This document shows, in pieces, positions 1 through 7,935 of a stretch of 10,348 bases of DNA. The notes under the pieces were generated by a model. The model saw nothing but the letters and a program-made list of their open reading frames with translations. It had not been told where the DNA came from and searched no databases. Positions within the stretch are counted from its first letter, which is position 1; every line of letters begins with the position of its first letter. The position numbers were made by a program, and so were the translations under genes. Source of the DNA: Bdellovibrio sp. (GTDB taxonomy: Bacteria; Bdellovibrionota; Bdellovibrionia; Bdellovibrionales; UBA1609). The stretch is from positions 1 through 10,348 of the forward strand of contig RFKI01000139.1 of the NCBI GenBank assembly GCA_003694355.1. Reading direction: 5' to 3'.

Positions 1-1047
1 GGCTCACCCATTCAGACCGTTCAATTATCCCTACCCCTAAAGGGACATATTGAGATTCTCCAACGTATATCTAAAGCAAGAAACACGCTGGCTCTTTTAA
101 AGGTGCCAGGCGCTAAAAGAACTCTTATTATTGGAGCACACGGAGATCATCTTGGGAAAGGGCATCCCCCTTCTTCACGCGCCACTAGCGAAGACAAGGA
201 CCTCATTCATTACGGAGCCGATGACAATGCCTCAGGAATGGCTGGCGTACTGGAATTGGCCCACTATTTTTCCAGCGCTTACTCTCAAAAACTCTTTCAT
301 CCCAAACAAAATATCTTGTTTGCAATCTGGTCAGGGGAAGAGTTAGGCAACCTTGGCTCTTCTCATTTTGTAAAAAAATATAAAAATAAATATCACATCA
401 GTGCTTATCTAAATATGGATATGATTGGACGTTTTCAAGGAAAACTCCTTGTTCAAGGTGTTGGCTCTAGCCCACAATGGCCCCTGCTTTTGGAACAAAT
501 GGCAGCTCAAAATCCTTTGCCCATAAAAGCTCTCTATTCTCCCTACTTGCCCACAGATTCCACTTCTTTCTATTTAGCTCAAACTCCCATTTTAAATTTC
601 TTTACAGGCTCTCATGAAGATTATCACACACCTAGAGATACTGCAGATAAAATCACCATTCCTGAAACAACCAAAGTGATTCAATATATCCAGCAAATCA
701 CAGAAATGATTGCCACAAAAAATTTCTCCCTCCCTTATCACAAAGTGTCTGATATAGCCCCTAGCCCACGCAATAAAGGTTTTCGAACTTATCTGGGGAC
801 CATTCCTGACTACACCCAAGATAATATCCAGGGCGTTGCTCTTTCTGGTGTCATCAATAATGGTCCCGCTCAAAAAGCTGGTTTAAAGAAAGGGGATATT
901 ATCGTTGAATTGGGCAACACACCCATCCGATCCATTTATGACTACGTCGCCTCTCTCAAAGCTCTTGTACCAGGCAAAAAAACAGAAATTGTTGTGCTCA
1001 GAAATCATAAAAAGCTCAAGCTTTCCATCACTCCTCTCCTTAGATAA
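1..1047 (+). CDS. M28-family zinc metallopeptidase with C-terminal PDZ domain (5' end outside window)
   Basis: The reading frame is open from the first base, so the gene starts upstream and 348 residues are visible. A GTG at 103 is the first possible start inside, but it sits in the middle of the peptidase fold and would remove a conserved strand, so I reject it. In window numbering, the two-zinc aminopeptidase signatures appear in order: H47-x-D49-H50 (HGDHLG), D74-D75-N (bridging Asp region), E113-E114 (SGEELG, catalytic base and zinc ligand), D140 (NMDMIGR) and H209 (DYHTP). All metal ligands expected of M28 are present. Residues about 260-348 form a PDZ domain (YLGTIPDY, then AGLKKGDIIVELGN). 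Known family role: exported or periplasmic peptidases, often with a PA domain before the peptidase; the missing N-terminus may hold a signal peptide and such a domain. Substrate is unknown. No T-rich terminator follows. Family certain; precise role open. Confidence 0.93.
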   Translation, partial: GSPIQTVQLSLPLKGHIEILQRISKARNTLALLKVPGAKRTLIIGAHGDHLGKGHPPSSRATSEDKDLIHYGADDNASGMAGVLELAHYFSSAYSQKLFHPKQNILFAIWSGEELGNLGSSHFVKKYKNKYHISAYLNMDMIGRFQGKLLVQGVGSSPQWPLLLEQMAAQNPLPIKALYSPYLPTDSTSFYLAQTPILNFFTGSHEDYHTPRDTADKITIPETTKVIQYIQQITEMIATKNFSLPYHKVSDIAPSPRNKGFRTYLGTIPDYTQDNIQGVALSGVINNGPAQKAGLKKGDIIVELGNTPIRSIYDYVASLKALVPGKKTEIVVLRNHKKLKLSITPLLR

Positions 1048-1089
1048 AACTTAGACAGTTGAGAGCCCCATTTCGTCACTTCCCTCTCC

Positions 1090-1114
1090 CGGGCGTCTCA
1101 ATTTGAGACGCCCG
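1090..1114. promoter_or_regulatory. 25-nt perfect palindrome, candidate activator (enhancer) site
   Basis: Two 12-nt arms, CGGGCGTCTCAA (1090-1101) and TTGAGACGCCCG (1103-1114), are exact reverse complements around one base. The core is GTCTCAATTTGAGAC (1095-1109). Its centre lies about 104 bp upstream of the start site predicted from the sigma-54 promoter at 1180-1194, a normal distance for the paired binding sites of NtrC-type enhancer-binding proteins. It could instead be a hairpin ending the M28 transcript 43 nt upstream, but no T-run follows it on either strand. I favour a protein-binding site; the identity of the protein is unknown. Confidence 0.55.
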
Positions 1115-1179
1115 AAGAAAAGATCCATGTAACTTATTGATATTAATGCAAAAAATGAAACTCGTGAACTTGAGGTTTT

Positions 1180-1194
1180 TGGCACAAGCTTCGC
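1180..1194 (+). promoter_or_regulatory. Sigma-54 (-24/-12) promoter for the small secreted peptide
   Basis: The sequence is TGGCAC-AAGCT-TCGC, against the RpoN consensus TGGCAC-N5-TTGC. The -24 block is exact, the GG-to-GC spacing is exact, and only the second T of the -12 block is changed (to C). Transcription would start near 1206, giving a leader of about 19 nt that holds little more than the Shine-Dalgarno sequence of the gene starting at 1225. No convincing sigma-70 promoter is seen in this interval. A palindrome at 1090-1114 supplies a plausible activator site. Confidence 0.75.
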
Positions 1195-1213
1195 TTCTAT
1201 AAAAAGGTGAAAG

Positions 1214-1219
1214 AGGAGG
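1214..1219 (+). promoter_or_regulatory. Ribosome binding site that fixes the start of the small peptide gene
   Basis: A consensus AGGAGG lies 5 nt before ATG 1225. An in-frame GTG at 1207 lies upstream of this site and almost on the predicted transcription start, so it is unlikely to be used. Confidence 0.8.
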
Positions 1220-1224
1220 TTAAA

Positions 1225-1431
1225 ATGAAAGCTTTAAAAACTTTAGTATTTTCTATAGTCCTAAGCAGCCTAAGCCTACCCGGTTTAGCTGGAACAGGCA
1301 TGTCTAATCGAAGTTGCTCCAAAAGCCTTAACAAAAAAGCTTCTGATACTCTTCAAAGAGTACAAACCACTTTAAATATAAAGCAACAAAGAAAAAACAA
1401 GTCTTATAAGAAGGGCCGAGCTACAACCTAG
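1225..1431 (+). CDS. Small secreted, strongly basic peptide of unknown function (68 aa)
   Basis: I do not recognise this protein. The chosen ATG has an ideal AGGAGG and gives a clean signal peptide: basic start MKALK, hydrophobic stretch at residues 6-18, and a likely signal peptidase I site after A22 (PGLA|G). The mature product would be about 46 residues with 12 Lys/Arg and one Asp (net charge near +11), a single Cys (C31), and no further hydrophobic segment. The lone cysteine is not in a lipobox. The gene lies immediately downstream of a strong sigma-54 promoter, so expression is probably conditional and dependent on an activator. Its stop is 2 bp from the stop of the convergent gene at 1434. 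It could be a cationic antimicrobial-like, nucleic-acid-binding or envelope-binding peptide; the sequence does not decide. Being short it could be spurious, but promoter, ribosome site and signal peptide agree. Confidence 0.65.
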   Translation: MKALKTLVFSIVLSSLSLPGLAGTGMSNRSCSKSLNKKASDTLQRVQTTLNIKQQRKNKSYKKGRATT

Positions 1432-1433
1432 AA

Positions 1434-1826
1434 TTATCTTCGGTCAGGCTGATGGGAGTCTAAATAATCCCTTTGATGTTGTTTCTGCTCTTGGGTGTTT
1501 TCTTGATCGGAACGTGTCTGCACCCGTTTCATCAGATACTGAGCACTTCTTTTAATCTGTATCAACTCTCTTTCTCCAGGCCTTGTTTCCCAACTCAATT
1601 TCTCTTTAAAGTTCCTCTGGAGTCCCCGAGTGAGCGTATCCCACATTCGCTGAAGAATTTTAACACCTCCCTCAGCCACTTCTTGCAAAGGGACCATAAC
1701 TTGAGAATCATGAATCCAAAATAAAGCCCTGTCTTCCAAAGACTGATTTCCAATTCTAATCTGCAAGACAAAAACAAAAACAAACGTTAAGACCAAACTT
1801 TTAAAAAAATAAAATAGATTACTCAT
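1434..1826 (-). CDS. Membrane-anchored hypothetical protein translationally coupled to a receiver protein (130 aa)
   Basis: I recognise no named family. Residues 4-23 are a strongly hydrophobic segment rich in Phe and Val, acting either as an uncleaved anchor or as a signal peptide without an obvious cleavage site. A soluble part follows, at first mixed helical (residues 28-75, with IGNQSLEDRALFWIHDS), then increasingly charged, ending in a Gln/Asp/Arg-rich tail (107-130). Its ATG overlaps the receiver gene's stop in ATGAGTAA, and AGGAGA lies upstream of it, so the two are probably translated together. The likely topology is a single-pass inner-membrane or periplasmic protein. Coupling suggests that it shares a pathway with the receiver, but a direct contact between an exported domain and a cytoplasmic receiver is not expected unless the anchor stays in the membrane. 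Confidence 0.75.
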   Translation of the reverse strand: MSNLFYFFKSLVLTFVFVFVLQIRIGNQSLEDRALFWIHDSQVMVPLQEVAEGGVKILQRMWDTLTRGLQRNFKEKLSWETRPGERELIQIKRSAQYLMKRVQTRSDQENTQEQKQHQRDYLDSHQPDRR

Positions 1827-2208
1827 TTTTTCTCTCCTTTTCAGAAGATGGATTTAAATTCAAAATAGCATTTACAAGTTCCTCTTTTTTAAAAGGCTTT
1901 GCAATAAAGCTTTCACAACCAGCCTCAAGGGCTTTTAAAACCATATCCTCATGACTTTCCGTAGAGCAGGCTATCACTCTCGTTTCTGGACATTTTTTTA
2001 AAATTTCTCTGGTCGCCTGAAGGCCTGTTTTTATTGGCAACACAATATCCATTAAAACCACATCAGGCTTATGTCTCAAAATAACCTCAACAGCTTCCTG
2101 ACCGTCTTTAGCCTCTCCAACCACTTCTATTTTTTCACCCTCAAGAAGATGCCTTATAACTTCTCGCATAAAAGGGGCATCATCTACAATAACCAGTTTT
2201 ATTCCCAT
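1819..2208 (-). CDS. CheY-like single-domain response regulator
   Basis: The 129 residues form one receiver domain with a short charged tail (NPSSEKERKNE) and no output domain. The phosphorylation site is complete: acidic pair D9-D10, phospho-acceptor D54 (VVLMDIVLP), S82 at the Thr/Ser switch position, F101 at the aromatic switch position, and K104 followed by P105 (AKPF). It should be phosphorylated by a histidine kinase encoded elsewhere and act through protein contacts, as in chemotaxis or motility control; the partner cannot be read from the sequence. It is the first gene of a two-gene unit, its stop overlapping the start of the membrane-anchored gene downstream. No Shine-Dalgarno sequence precedes the ATG. 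A perfect TATAAT lies at 2216-2221 on this strand, so the mRNA may have almost no leader. Confidence 0.93.
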   Translation of the reverse strand: MGIKLVIVDDAPFMREVIRHLLEGEKIEVVGEAKDGQEAVEVILRHKPDVVLMDIVLPIKTGLQATREILKKCPETRVIACSTESHEDMVLKALEAGCESFIAKPFKKEELVNAILNLNPSSEKERKNE

Positions 2209-2215
2209 AAAAAAT

Positions 2216-2221
2216 ATTATA
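2216..2221 (-). promoter_or_regulatory. Candidate -10 element for the response-regulator gene
   Basis: The minus strand reads TATAAT, an exact -10 hexamer, 7 nt before the ATG at 2208. The best -35 is poor (TTGGGT at 18 bp spacing). Transcription from here would begin within a base or two of the start codon. The 50-bp divergent gap to the DedA gene also holds a plus-strand TATAAA at 2234-2239, also without a good -35. Confidence 0.35.
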
Positions 2222-2258
2222 AGGTCATACCACTATAAAACCCAAATAGATTTATGCC

Positions 2259-2912
2259 ATGGCTAGTTTCTCACAAAAGCTCATTTCTTTTTTGTCTATC
2301 TTTAGTGGATTGACAGCCTACTCAATCATTATTGGAATTTTACTCATTTGTGGGTTTGGCATTCCCATTCCTGAAGATATCACTTTACTGGCGGCAGGAC
2401 TTTTAGCTGGCCTTGGTAATATTCACCTGACAGGTGCCTTTCTGGCTGGCTTTATAGGCGTTTTAATGGGTGATAGCATTCTCTTCTTTCTAGGAAGAAA
2501 ATTAGGATATCGAGCTTTTAAACTCCCTGTTTTTCGAAAAATTTTTACTGAAAAACGCATTCAAAAATCCAGGGAAAAAATTCTTAATAACTCCAAGTTC
2601 ATTTGCTTTACAGCCCGTTTTCTGCCTGGATTGCGTTCTCCCATTTTTCTTACAGCTGGCATTATGGGAGTCAATCCTCTTATTTTTATTTTCCTTGATT
2701 TTTTAGCATCCCTTCTCAGTATCCCTCTCTGGATCATGCTAGGATGGTGGTTTGGACGCCAGATGAGCACAAACCCGGAGGCCATTGAACAAGCTTTAGT
2801 TTTGGCAAAAAAATTTAATGCTTATATCTTTCTTACTCTTTTTGCATTTGTGGGCACTTACATTTATTGGAAAAAGAAGAAAACTAATTCCCCCACGTCA
2901 CACCAATTGTAA
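2259..2912 (+). CDS. DedA/VTT-family inner-membrane protein
   Basis: The 217 residues are typical of the family in length. Conserved stretches are G33-FGIPIPED (P38, E39, D40) on the first re-entrant segment, GD (71-72) followed by FFLGRKLG, and the signature ARFLPGLRSP (119-128) with R120 and R126 six residues apart, the pair important in characterised DedA proteins. Hydrophobic segments lie at about 20-32, 42-70, 128-165 and 188-203, and the tail is short and Lys-rich. Family knowledge: polytopic membrane proteins with a SNARE-associated/VTT fold, linked to lipid-carrier or phospholipid translocation, membrane potential and envelope stress; substrate here is unknown. The start is the first ATG after an in-frame TAG at 2247, but it has no visible Shine-Dalgarno sequence. 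The last 29 bp overlap the end of the convergent barrel gene. Confidence 0.93.
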   Translation: MASFSQKLISFLSIFSGLTAYSIIIGILLICGFGIPIPEDITLLAAGLLAGLGNIHLTGAFLAGFIGVLMGDSILFFLGRKLGYRAFKLPVFRKIFTEKRIQKSREKILNNSKFICFTARFLPGLRSPIFLTAGIMGVNPLIFIFLDFLASLLSIPLWIMLGWWFGRQMSTNPEAIEQALVLAKKFNAYIFLTLFAFVGTYIYWKKKKTNSPTSHQL

Positions 2913-4053
2913 ACCAGCTAGTTCCTTGTGTAACATCTACCCCTGATGGAGTTTGCCCCGAAAGAGGGTCTGAGTGATTGGCTTTTCCAGAGTAAAACGT
3001 TTGTATCATTCGATGAGAAACTTTCCAAAAAAGTTGTTTTTGACGGCTCAAAATCATTTTACCTCCAAAAGAAAACCCGACCATAAATGTTTGTGAAATT
3101 TCCCCAGACTTTAAATCTAAAGCTGTTTTCACTTCCTGACTGCGCCCTCCAATTAAAGCCTCTACTCCCATCAACCAATAAAAGCTTTTTGTTTTCGGCC
3201 ACTCCAAGTTCATATTAAGACGTGGTCCCATCACCTTGAGTCCTACTCTATTATCTGCGGTCTTTAAAACATTAAAATTATATTCAAAGTAATCTAAGCC
3301 ATAAGTTAAACTTTTAGACATTTGAGAAAGACCAAAAACACGACGGATGCGCACTCCAGCTCCATACCACTTCTCCTCTGCAAGAATTCGATCTTCTTTA
3401 TCGACAGCTTCACGAATCTGTCCACCCAAAGAAGATAAAAAGGAAAGTCGAACACCTAAAAAGGGGGTTACCCATACCTGAGCATCCCCCCCAAATCCAG
3501 GTCCCCTTAGAGAATATCGATGATACCAGTAAGAACTCGACGAATCTGTATAATAAATCATTGGATAAAGACTCACTTCAACAACATTGTTTCTCGGATC
3601 TGTCTTTTCCAAGAAATTTCTATAAGAAAAAACTTTTTCTTCACTCCCTCCAAGAATGGTCTTTTTAACTTCCTGTGCTATCTTTTTGATATCGATAATT
3701 TTTTCCAAGTCTTTAAAGTCCAAACGCTCCTCTACATTTACTGCGTTTTTTTCCAGTTCTTTGTTTGCAGAACTCATGTTCTTTTTCTTTTCTTCTCCAC
3801 TGCCATTTCTTGCTTTTTGTTTTTCATAAGCATTAAAGTTTTGTTTATCTTTGCTTGAAGAAGGAAAAGCCTCTACGGACTGTTTCTTCTTTGCTTTCTT
3901 CGGTTGCGGCTTTACTTGAAAACGTTTAGAGTTAAAATATTCGTCCTCTAGACTTTTGTCCGAGCCCCTTAGCAAAATAGAGGTGCTTGGATCAATTTGA
4001 GCCCTTAATATAATAGCATTGAAGAGAAAAACCAAAAATAGGAAGTATTTCAT
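2884..4053 (-). CDS. Outer-membrane beta-barrel protein with Lys-rich N-terminal extension, function unknown
   Basis: The frame can be extended to a TTG at 4080, but ATG 4053 gives a proper signal peptide (MKYFLFLVFLFNA, cleavage likely after A18 in LRA|Q), so 389 residues are taken. Residues about 43-105 are hydrophilic, Lys/Glu/Ser-rich and probably disordered. Residues 108-135 look like a charged helix. From about 156 the sequence alternates polar and hydrophobic/aromatic residues in 8-12-residue strands (VVEVSLYPMIYY, AQVWVTPFLGVRLSF, FYWLMGVEALIGG), ending SWFTIGVTWGN, as in small outer-membrane barrels. I do not recognise a named family. It is divergent from the 523-residue barrel protein at 4120 and may share control with it. 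No Shine-Dalgarno sequence is evident. Its stop lies inside the end of the DedA gene. Confidence 0.8.
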   Translation of the reverse strand: MKYFLFLVFLFNAIILRAQIDPSTSILLRGSDKSLEDEYFNSKRFQVKPQPKKAKKKQSVEAFPSSSKDKQNFNAYEKQKARNGSGEEKKKNMSSANKELEKNAVNVEERLDFKDLEKIIDIKKIAQEVKKTILGGSEEKVFSYRNFLEKTDPRNNVVEVSLYPMIYYTDSSSSYWYHRYSLRGPGFGGDAQVWVTPFLGVRLSFLSSLGGQIREAVDKEDRILAEEKWYGAGVRIRRVFGLSQMSKSLTYGLDYFEYNFNVLKTADNRVGLKVMGPRLNMNLEWPKTKSFYWLMGVEALIGGRSQEVKTALDLKSGEISQTFMVGFSFGGKMILSRQKQLFWKVSHRMIQTFYSGKANHSDPLSGQTPSGVDVTQGTSWFTIGVTWGN

Positions 4054-4119
4054 AATCTTTACATCGGAAAAAACTTTCAAAAAATTGACCAGTAAAAATT
4101 TAAAAGAGAATATATTTAT

Positions 4120-5691
4120 ATGATCAAATTTCTTTTCTTTTTTTTGTTATGGATTCCCCTTGAAGCCTTTCCTCAAAAAGTCATTGGTGGACAAACAAAG
4201 TATCAGAACCCTTTTGACAGTCTTATCACAATTCAAAATATTGCTGTCCTACCTTTTTTTGATAACACAAAGGGAATTTATGCTCGACCTTTGGAAGATT
4301 ATGTTAAAGAGTCACTCTCTCAAAGTCATCAATGGAACTTAAAACCCTTCCATGCAGTGGGCCCCATACACCCCCCCGAAGATTTTATAAACAACCCTCA
4401 ACTTGTTAAAAAAATTGGACAAAAGTCTAACTTGGATGCCTTTATTGCAGCTCGAATCACTAAAGGGCCTTCTGGAATCTTAACCGACATGTATTTATTT
4501 CTTTCAAAAGATGGCTCTTTACTCATCCATGTTAAAGAAAAAAGAAAGAAAATTTTTGCTTTAAATGACATTAAAAAGATGACTTCAAATCTTTTAAACA
4601 AGATTAAAAAAAGAATTCCCTATGATGGACTGGTTCTGAGTCGCCAAGGAGAACGAGTAACTCTTAATCTTGGAAAAGAAGATGGTCTTCGGTTTGGACA
4701 AACTCTTCCGGTTGTACAAATCATAAAACTTCATCGTCACCCTAAGTTTAAATTTCTTATTAGCGCTGAAAAAGAAATTATTGGGCGCCTCCGCATTTTA
4801 AAGGTAGATAAAACTCTCAGCTTTGGAAAAATTATCACCGAAATCGAGCCCGGAGCTATACAAAAACTAGCGAAAGTTTCAGGACTTCATCGTACACAAT
4901 ACACAAACACTCTTTCTCTAACCAAAGACCTTAACCCTAAAGAAAAATTGCTCTCCCTTCCTGGAAGCAAAATCACTTTTGGTCATAAACCTGCCCCTTG
5001 GCTTCCTCAAAGGCCCCCCACTTTTGGGCAAGCTGGTGTTCGCCTAGGAGCCGGAAGTTTTAGAGGAGCCATGAGCCTATCTTCTGAAGAACTGTCAGCC
5101 AGTGACTCTTTTTATCCCAGCGTTTCTTTAGAAGGAGAACTCTGGCTCACCTCCCGCTGGTCCCTTCATGCTTTAATTCGACAAGGCATTTTGGAAACCA
5201 AAAATCCCCAATCGGGAGGAAGCCCCTCAAATCTGTCTTATTCTCTAAGCTCCCATGAATTATTAGCTGGATACAATTTGCGTCTCGGACCTTCCCTTTG
5301 GGGGCCCCATATTGAGTTTCTTGCAGGTTTTTCCAGTTATAAACTCCTTGTTGATGACACCAACTCAGGGTTTACAACAATGAAATACGATGGCCTCAAA
5401 CTGGGAGTATCAGGCTCTTATCCCATCACAAAGGACCATTCTTGGAGCATCGGCACAAAACTTTTCTTTATACTGAACCCCAAACTCACAGAGACTCCTT
5501 CTTCTTCAGGAAAGAGCACTAATACAATTAATCAGTTCAGCTTCCTGGTTTCAAAAAGGCTTTACTCTAATCTGAAGGCTGAAGGCTCTCTAGATTACGA
5601 ACTTTACTCTTCAAAGTTCTCTGGAGGTGCAGCAACCAGTTCCTCTCGAAACCATACCACTCTGACTGCAGGACTTTTCTATCTCTTTTAA
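4120..5691 (+). CDS. Three-part envelope protein: TolB/CsgG-like periplasmic domain, FlgT-C-like domain and C-terminal outer-membrane barrel
   Basis: The 523 residues begin with a signal peptide (MIKFLFFFLLWIPLEAFPQ). Residues about 37-165 resemble the alpha/beta fold of TolB N-terminal, CsgG and LpoB-type proteins: a first strand IQNIAVLPFFDNT, a helix ARPLEDYVKESL, then SNLDAFIAARIT and a predicted strand carrying YLFLSKDG. Residues 168-245 contain a pattern like the FlgT C-terminal domain (DGLVLSRQGERVTLNLGKEDGLRFGQ, quoted here only in outline, then IGRLRILKVD). A Pro-rich linker (290-301) leads to about 220 residues of alternating barrel strands ending in AGLFYLF, whose terminal Phe fits the usual BAM recognition signal. 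Domain names rest on pattern resemblance, not a search. The protein probably sits in the outer membrane with a periplasmic head. Shine-Dalgarno is weak. A TTGACC at 4085-4090 may be a -35, without a good -10. Confidence 0.8.
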   Translation: MIKFLFFFLLWIPLEAFPQKVIGGQTKYQNPFDSLITIQNIAVLPFFDNTKGIYARPLEDYVKESLSQSHQWNLKPFHAVGPIHPPEDFINNPQLVKKIGQKSNLDAFIAARITKGPSGILTDMYLFLSKDGSLLIHVKEKRKKIFALNDIKKMTSNLLNKIKKRIPYDGLVLSRQGERVTLNLGKEDGLRFGQTLPVVQIIKLHRHPKFKFLISAEKEIIGRLRILKVDKTLSFGKIITEIEPGAIQKLAKVSGLHRTQYTNTLSLTKDLNPKEKLLSLPGSKITFGHKPAPWLPQRPPTFGQAGVRLGAGSFRGAMSLSSEELSASDSFYPSVSLEGELWLTSRWSLHALIRQGILETKNPQSGGSPSNLSYSLSSHELLAGYNLRLGPSLWGPHIEFLAGFSSYKLLVDDTNSGFTTMKYDGLKLGVSGSYPITKDHSWSIGTKLFFILNPKLTETPSSSGKSTNTINQFSFLVSKRLYSNLKAEGSLDYELYSSKFSGGAATSSSRNHTTLTAGLFYLF

Positions 5692-5717
5692 ATAAAATCT
5701 TTTAATTAAAGTAATAA

Positions 5718-5751
5718 AAAAGGCCTAAAGCTTTTTGGCTTTAGGCCTTTT
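5718..5751. terminator. Bidirectional Rho-independent terminator between the 523-aa gene and groEL
   Basis: A perfect 14-bp stem, AAAAGGCCTAAAGC (5718-5731) with GCTTTAGGCCTTTT (5738-5751), closes a 6-nt loop. An A-run on the left and a T-run on the right supply U-tracts for transcripts from both directions. It lies between two convergent genes, 26 bp after the plus-strand stop and 40 bp beyond the groEL stop. Confidence 0.93.
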
Positions 5752-5791
5752 AGGCTTTTGATTTAAATGGTGCTTTTTTTGAAAAAGCTTT

Positions 5792-7453
<1,662 letters not shown>

Positions 7454-7750
7454 TTAGTTTAAAATTCCCAAAACGTCGTCTTCTCTCATCATCAAATACT
7501 CTTCACCTTCAAACTTCAGCTCAGTTCCTGCATATTTGCTAAAAAGAACCTTATCACCAGCCTTCACTTCCAAAGGAACCTGCTTTCCATCTTCAGTGAT
7601 ACGACCTTTTCCGGCTGCCACAACTTCACCTTTCTGGGGCTTTTCTTGCGCTGTGTCTGGAATAATGATTCCTCCTGCAGTTTTAGTATCCTCTTTCAAT
7701 CGACGCACAAGGATTCGATCGTGTAGAGGGCGAACATTAGGTTGTGCCAT
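7454..7750 (-). CDS. groES: GroES, 10-kDa co-chaperonin
   Basis: At 98 residues it has the normal length. The N-terminal [11 protein letters not shown] strand, the mobile loop ([20 protein letters not shown], whose hydrophobic III segment binds the GroEL apical domain), GEVVAAGKG, the [16 protein letters not shown] strand and the C-terminal REDDVLGIL are all present. It caps the GroEL ring. AGGAGGT lies 4 nt before the ATG, a stronger site than that of groEL, which fits the larger amount of GroES needed. It is the first gene of the groES-groEL operon. Confidence 0.98.
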   Translation of the reverse strand: MAQPNVRPLHDRILVRRLKEDTKTAGGIIIPDTAQEKPQKGEVVAAGKGRITEDGKQVPLEVKAGDKVLFSKYAGTELKFEGEEYLMMREDDVLGILN

Positions 7751-7875
7751 TTTTACCTCCTCTATTTTTTTGATTTTTTTAAACTCTCTTAAATTTTAAC
7801 TTTTTAAGCATGGTGGGCCTTGCTGAAAAACAAACCTCTTTAAATAAAGACCACCCATTAACCAAAAGCGCTTTC

Positions 7876-7903
7876 AATATGAAGACTCTTTAAGAACTGT
7901 CAA
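7876..7903 (-). promoter_or_regulatory. groES: Candidate sigma-70-type promoter for groES-groEL
   Basis: The minus strand reads TTGACA (7903-7898), a perfect -35, then 16 bp, then CATATT (7881-7876), which matches the -10 consensus at 4 of 6 positions. Transcription would start near 7869, leaving a leader of about 118 nt before groES. A 10-bp palindrome AAAGCGCTTT (7865-7874) covers the predicted start and could be an operator. The usual CIRCE element of HrcA control (GCACTC/GAGTGC arms) is absent, and no clear sigma-32 -10 (CCCCAT) is seen. Confidence 0.45.
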
Positions 7904-7935
7904 GTTACCCTTTTATTATTTCTCTCATTTTTCTC

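Noticed and set aside
103..105. GTG as start of the M28 peptidase
   Set aside because: The frame is open to base 1, and the residues before it (ARNTLALLKVPG) look like the strand that normally precedes the first zinc ligand; the gene starts outside the window.
1090..1114. Palindrome as a Rho-independent terminator of the M28 gene
   Set aside because: No T-run follows the stem on either strand (AAGAAAAG on the right), and its position upstream of a sigma-54 promoter offers a better explanation.
2884..4080. Extended start at TTG 4080 for the barrel protein
   Set aside because: It adds nine residues in front of a complete signal peptide and has no ribosome site; ATG 4053 is preferred.
7808..7825. 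Short hairpin in the groES leader as a terminator or thermometer
   Set aside because: The 7-bp stem has a mismatch, no U-tract, and does not involve the ribosome site.
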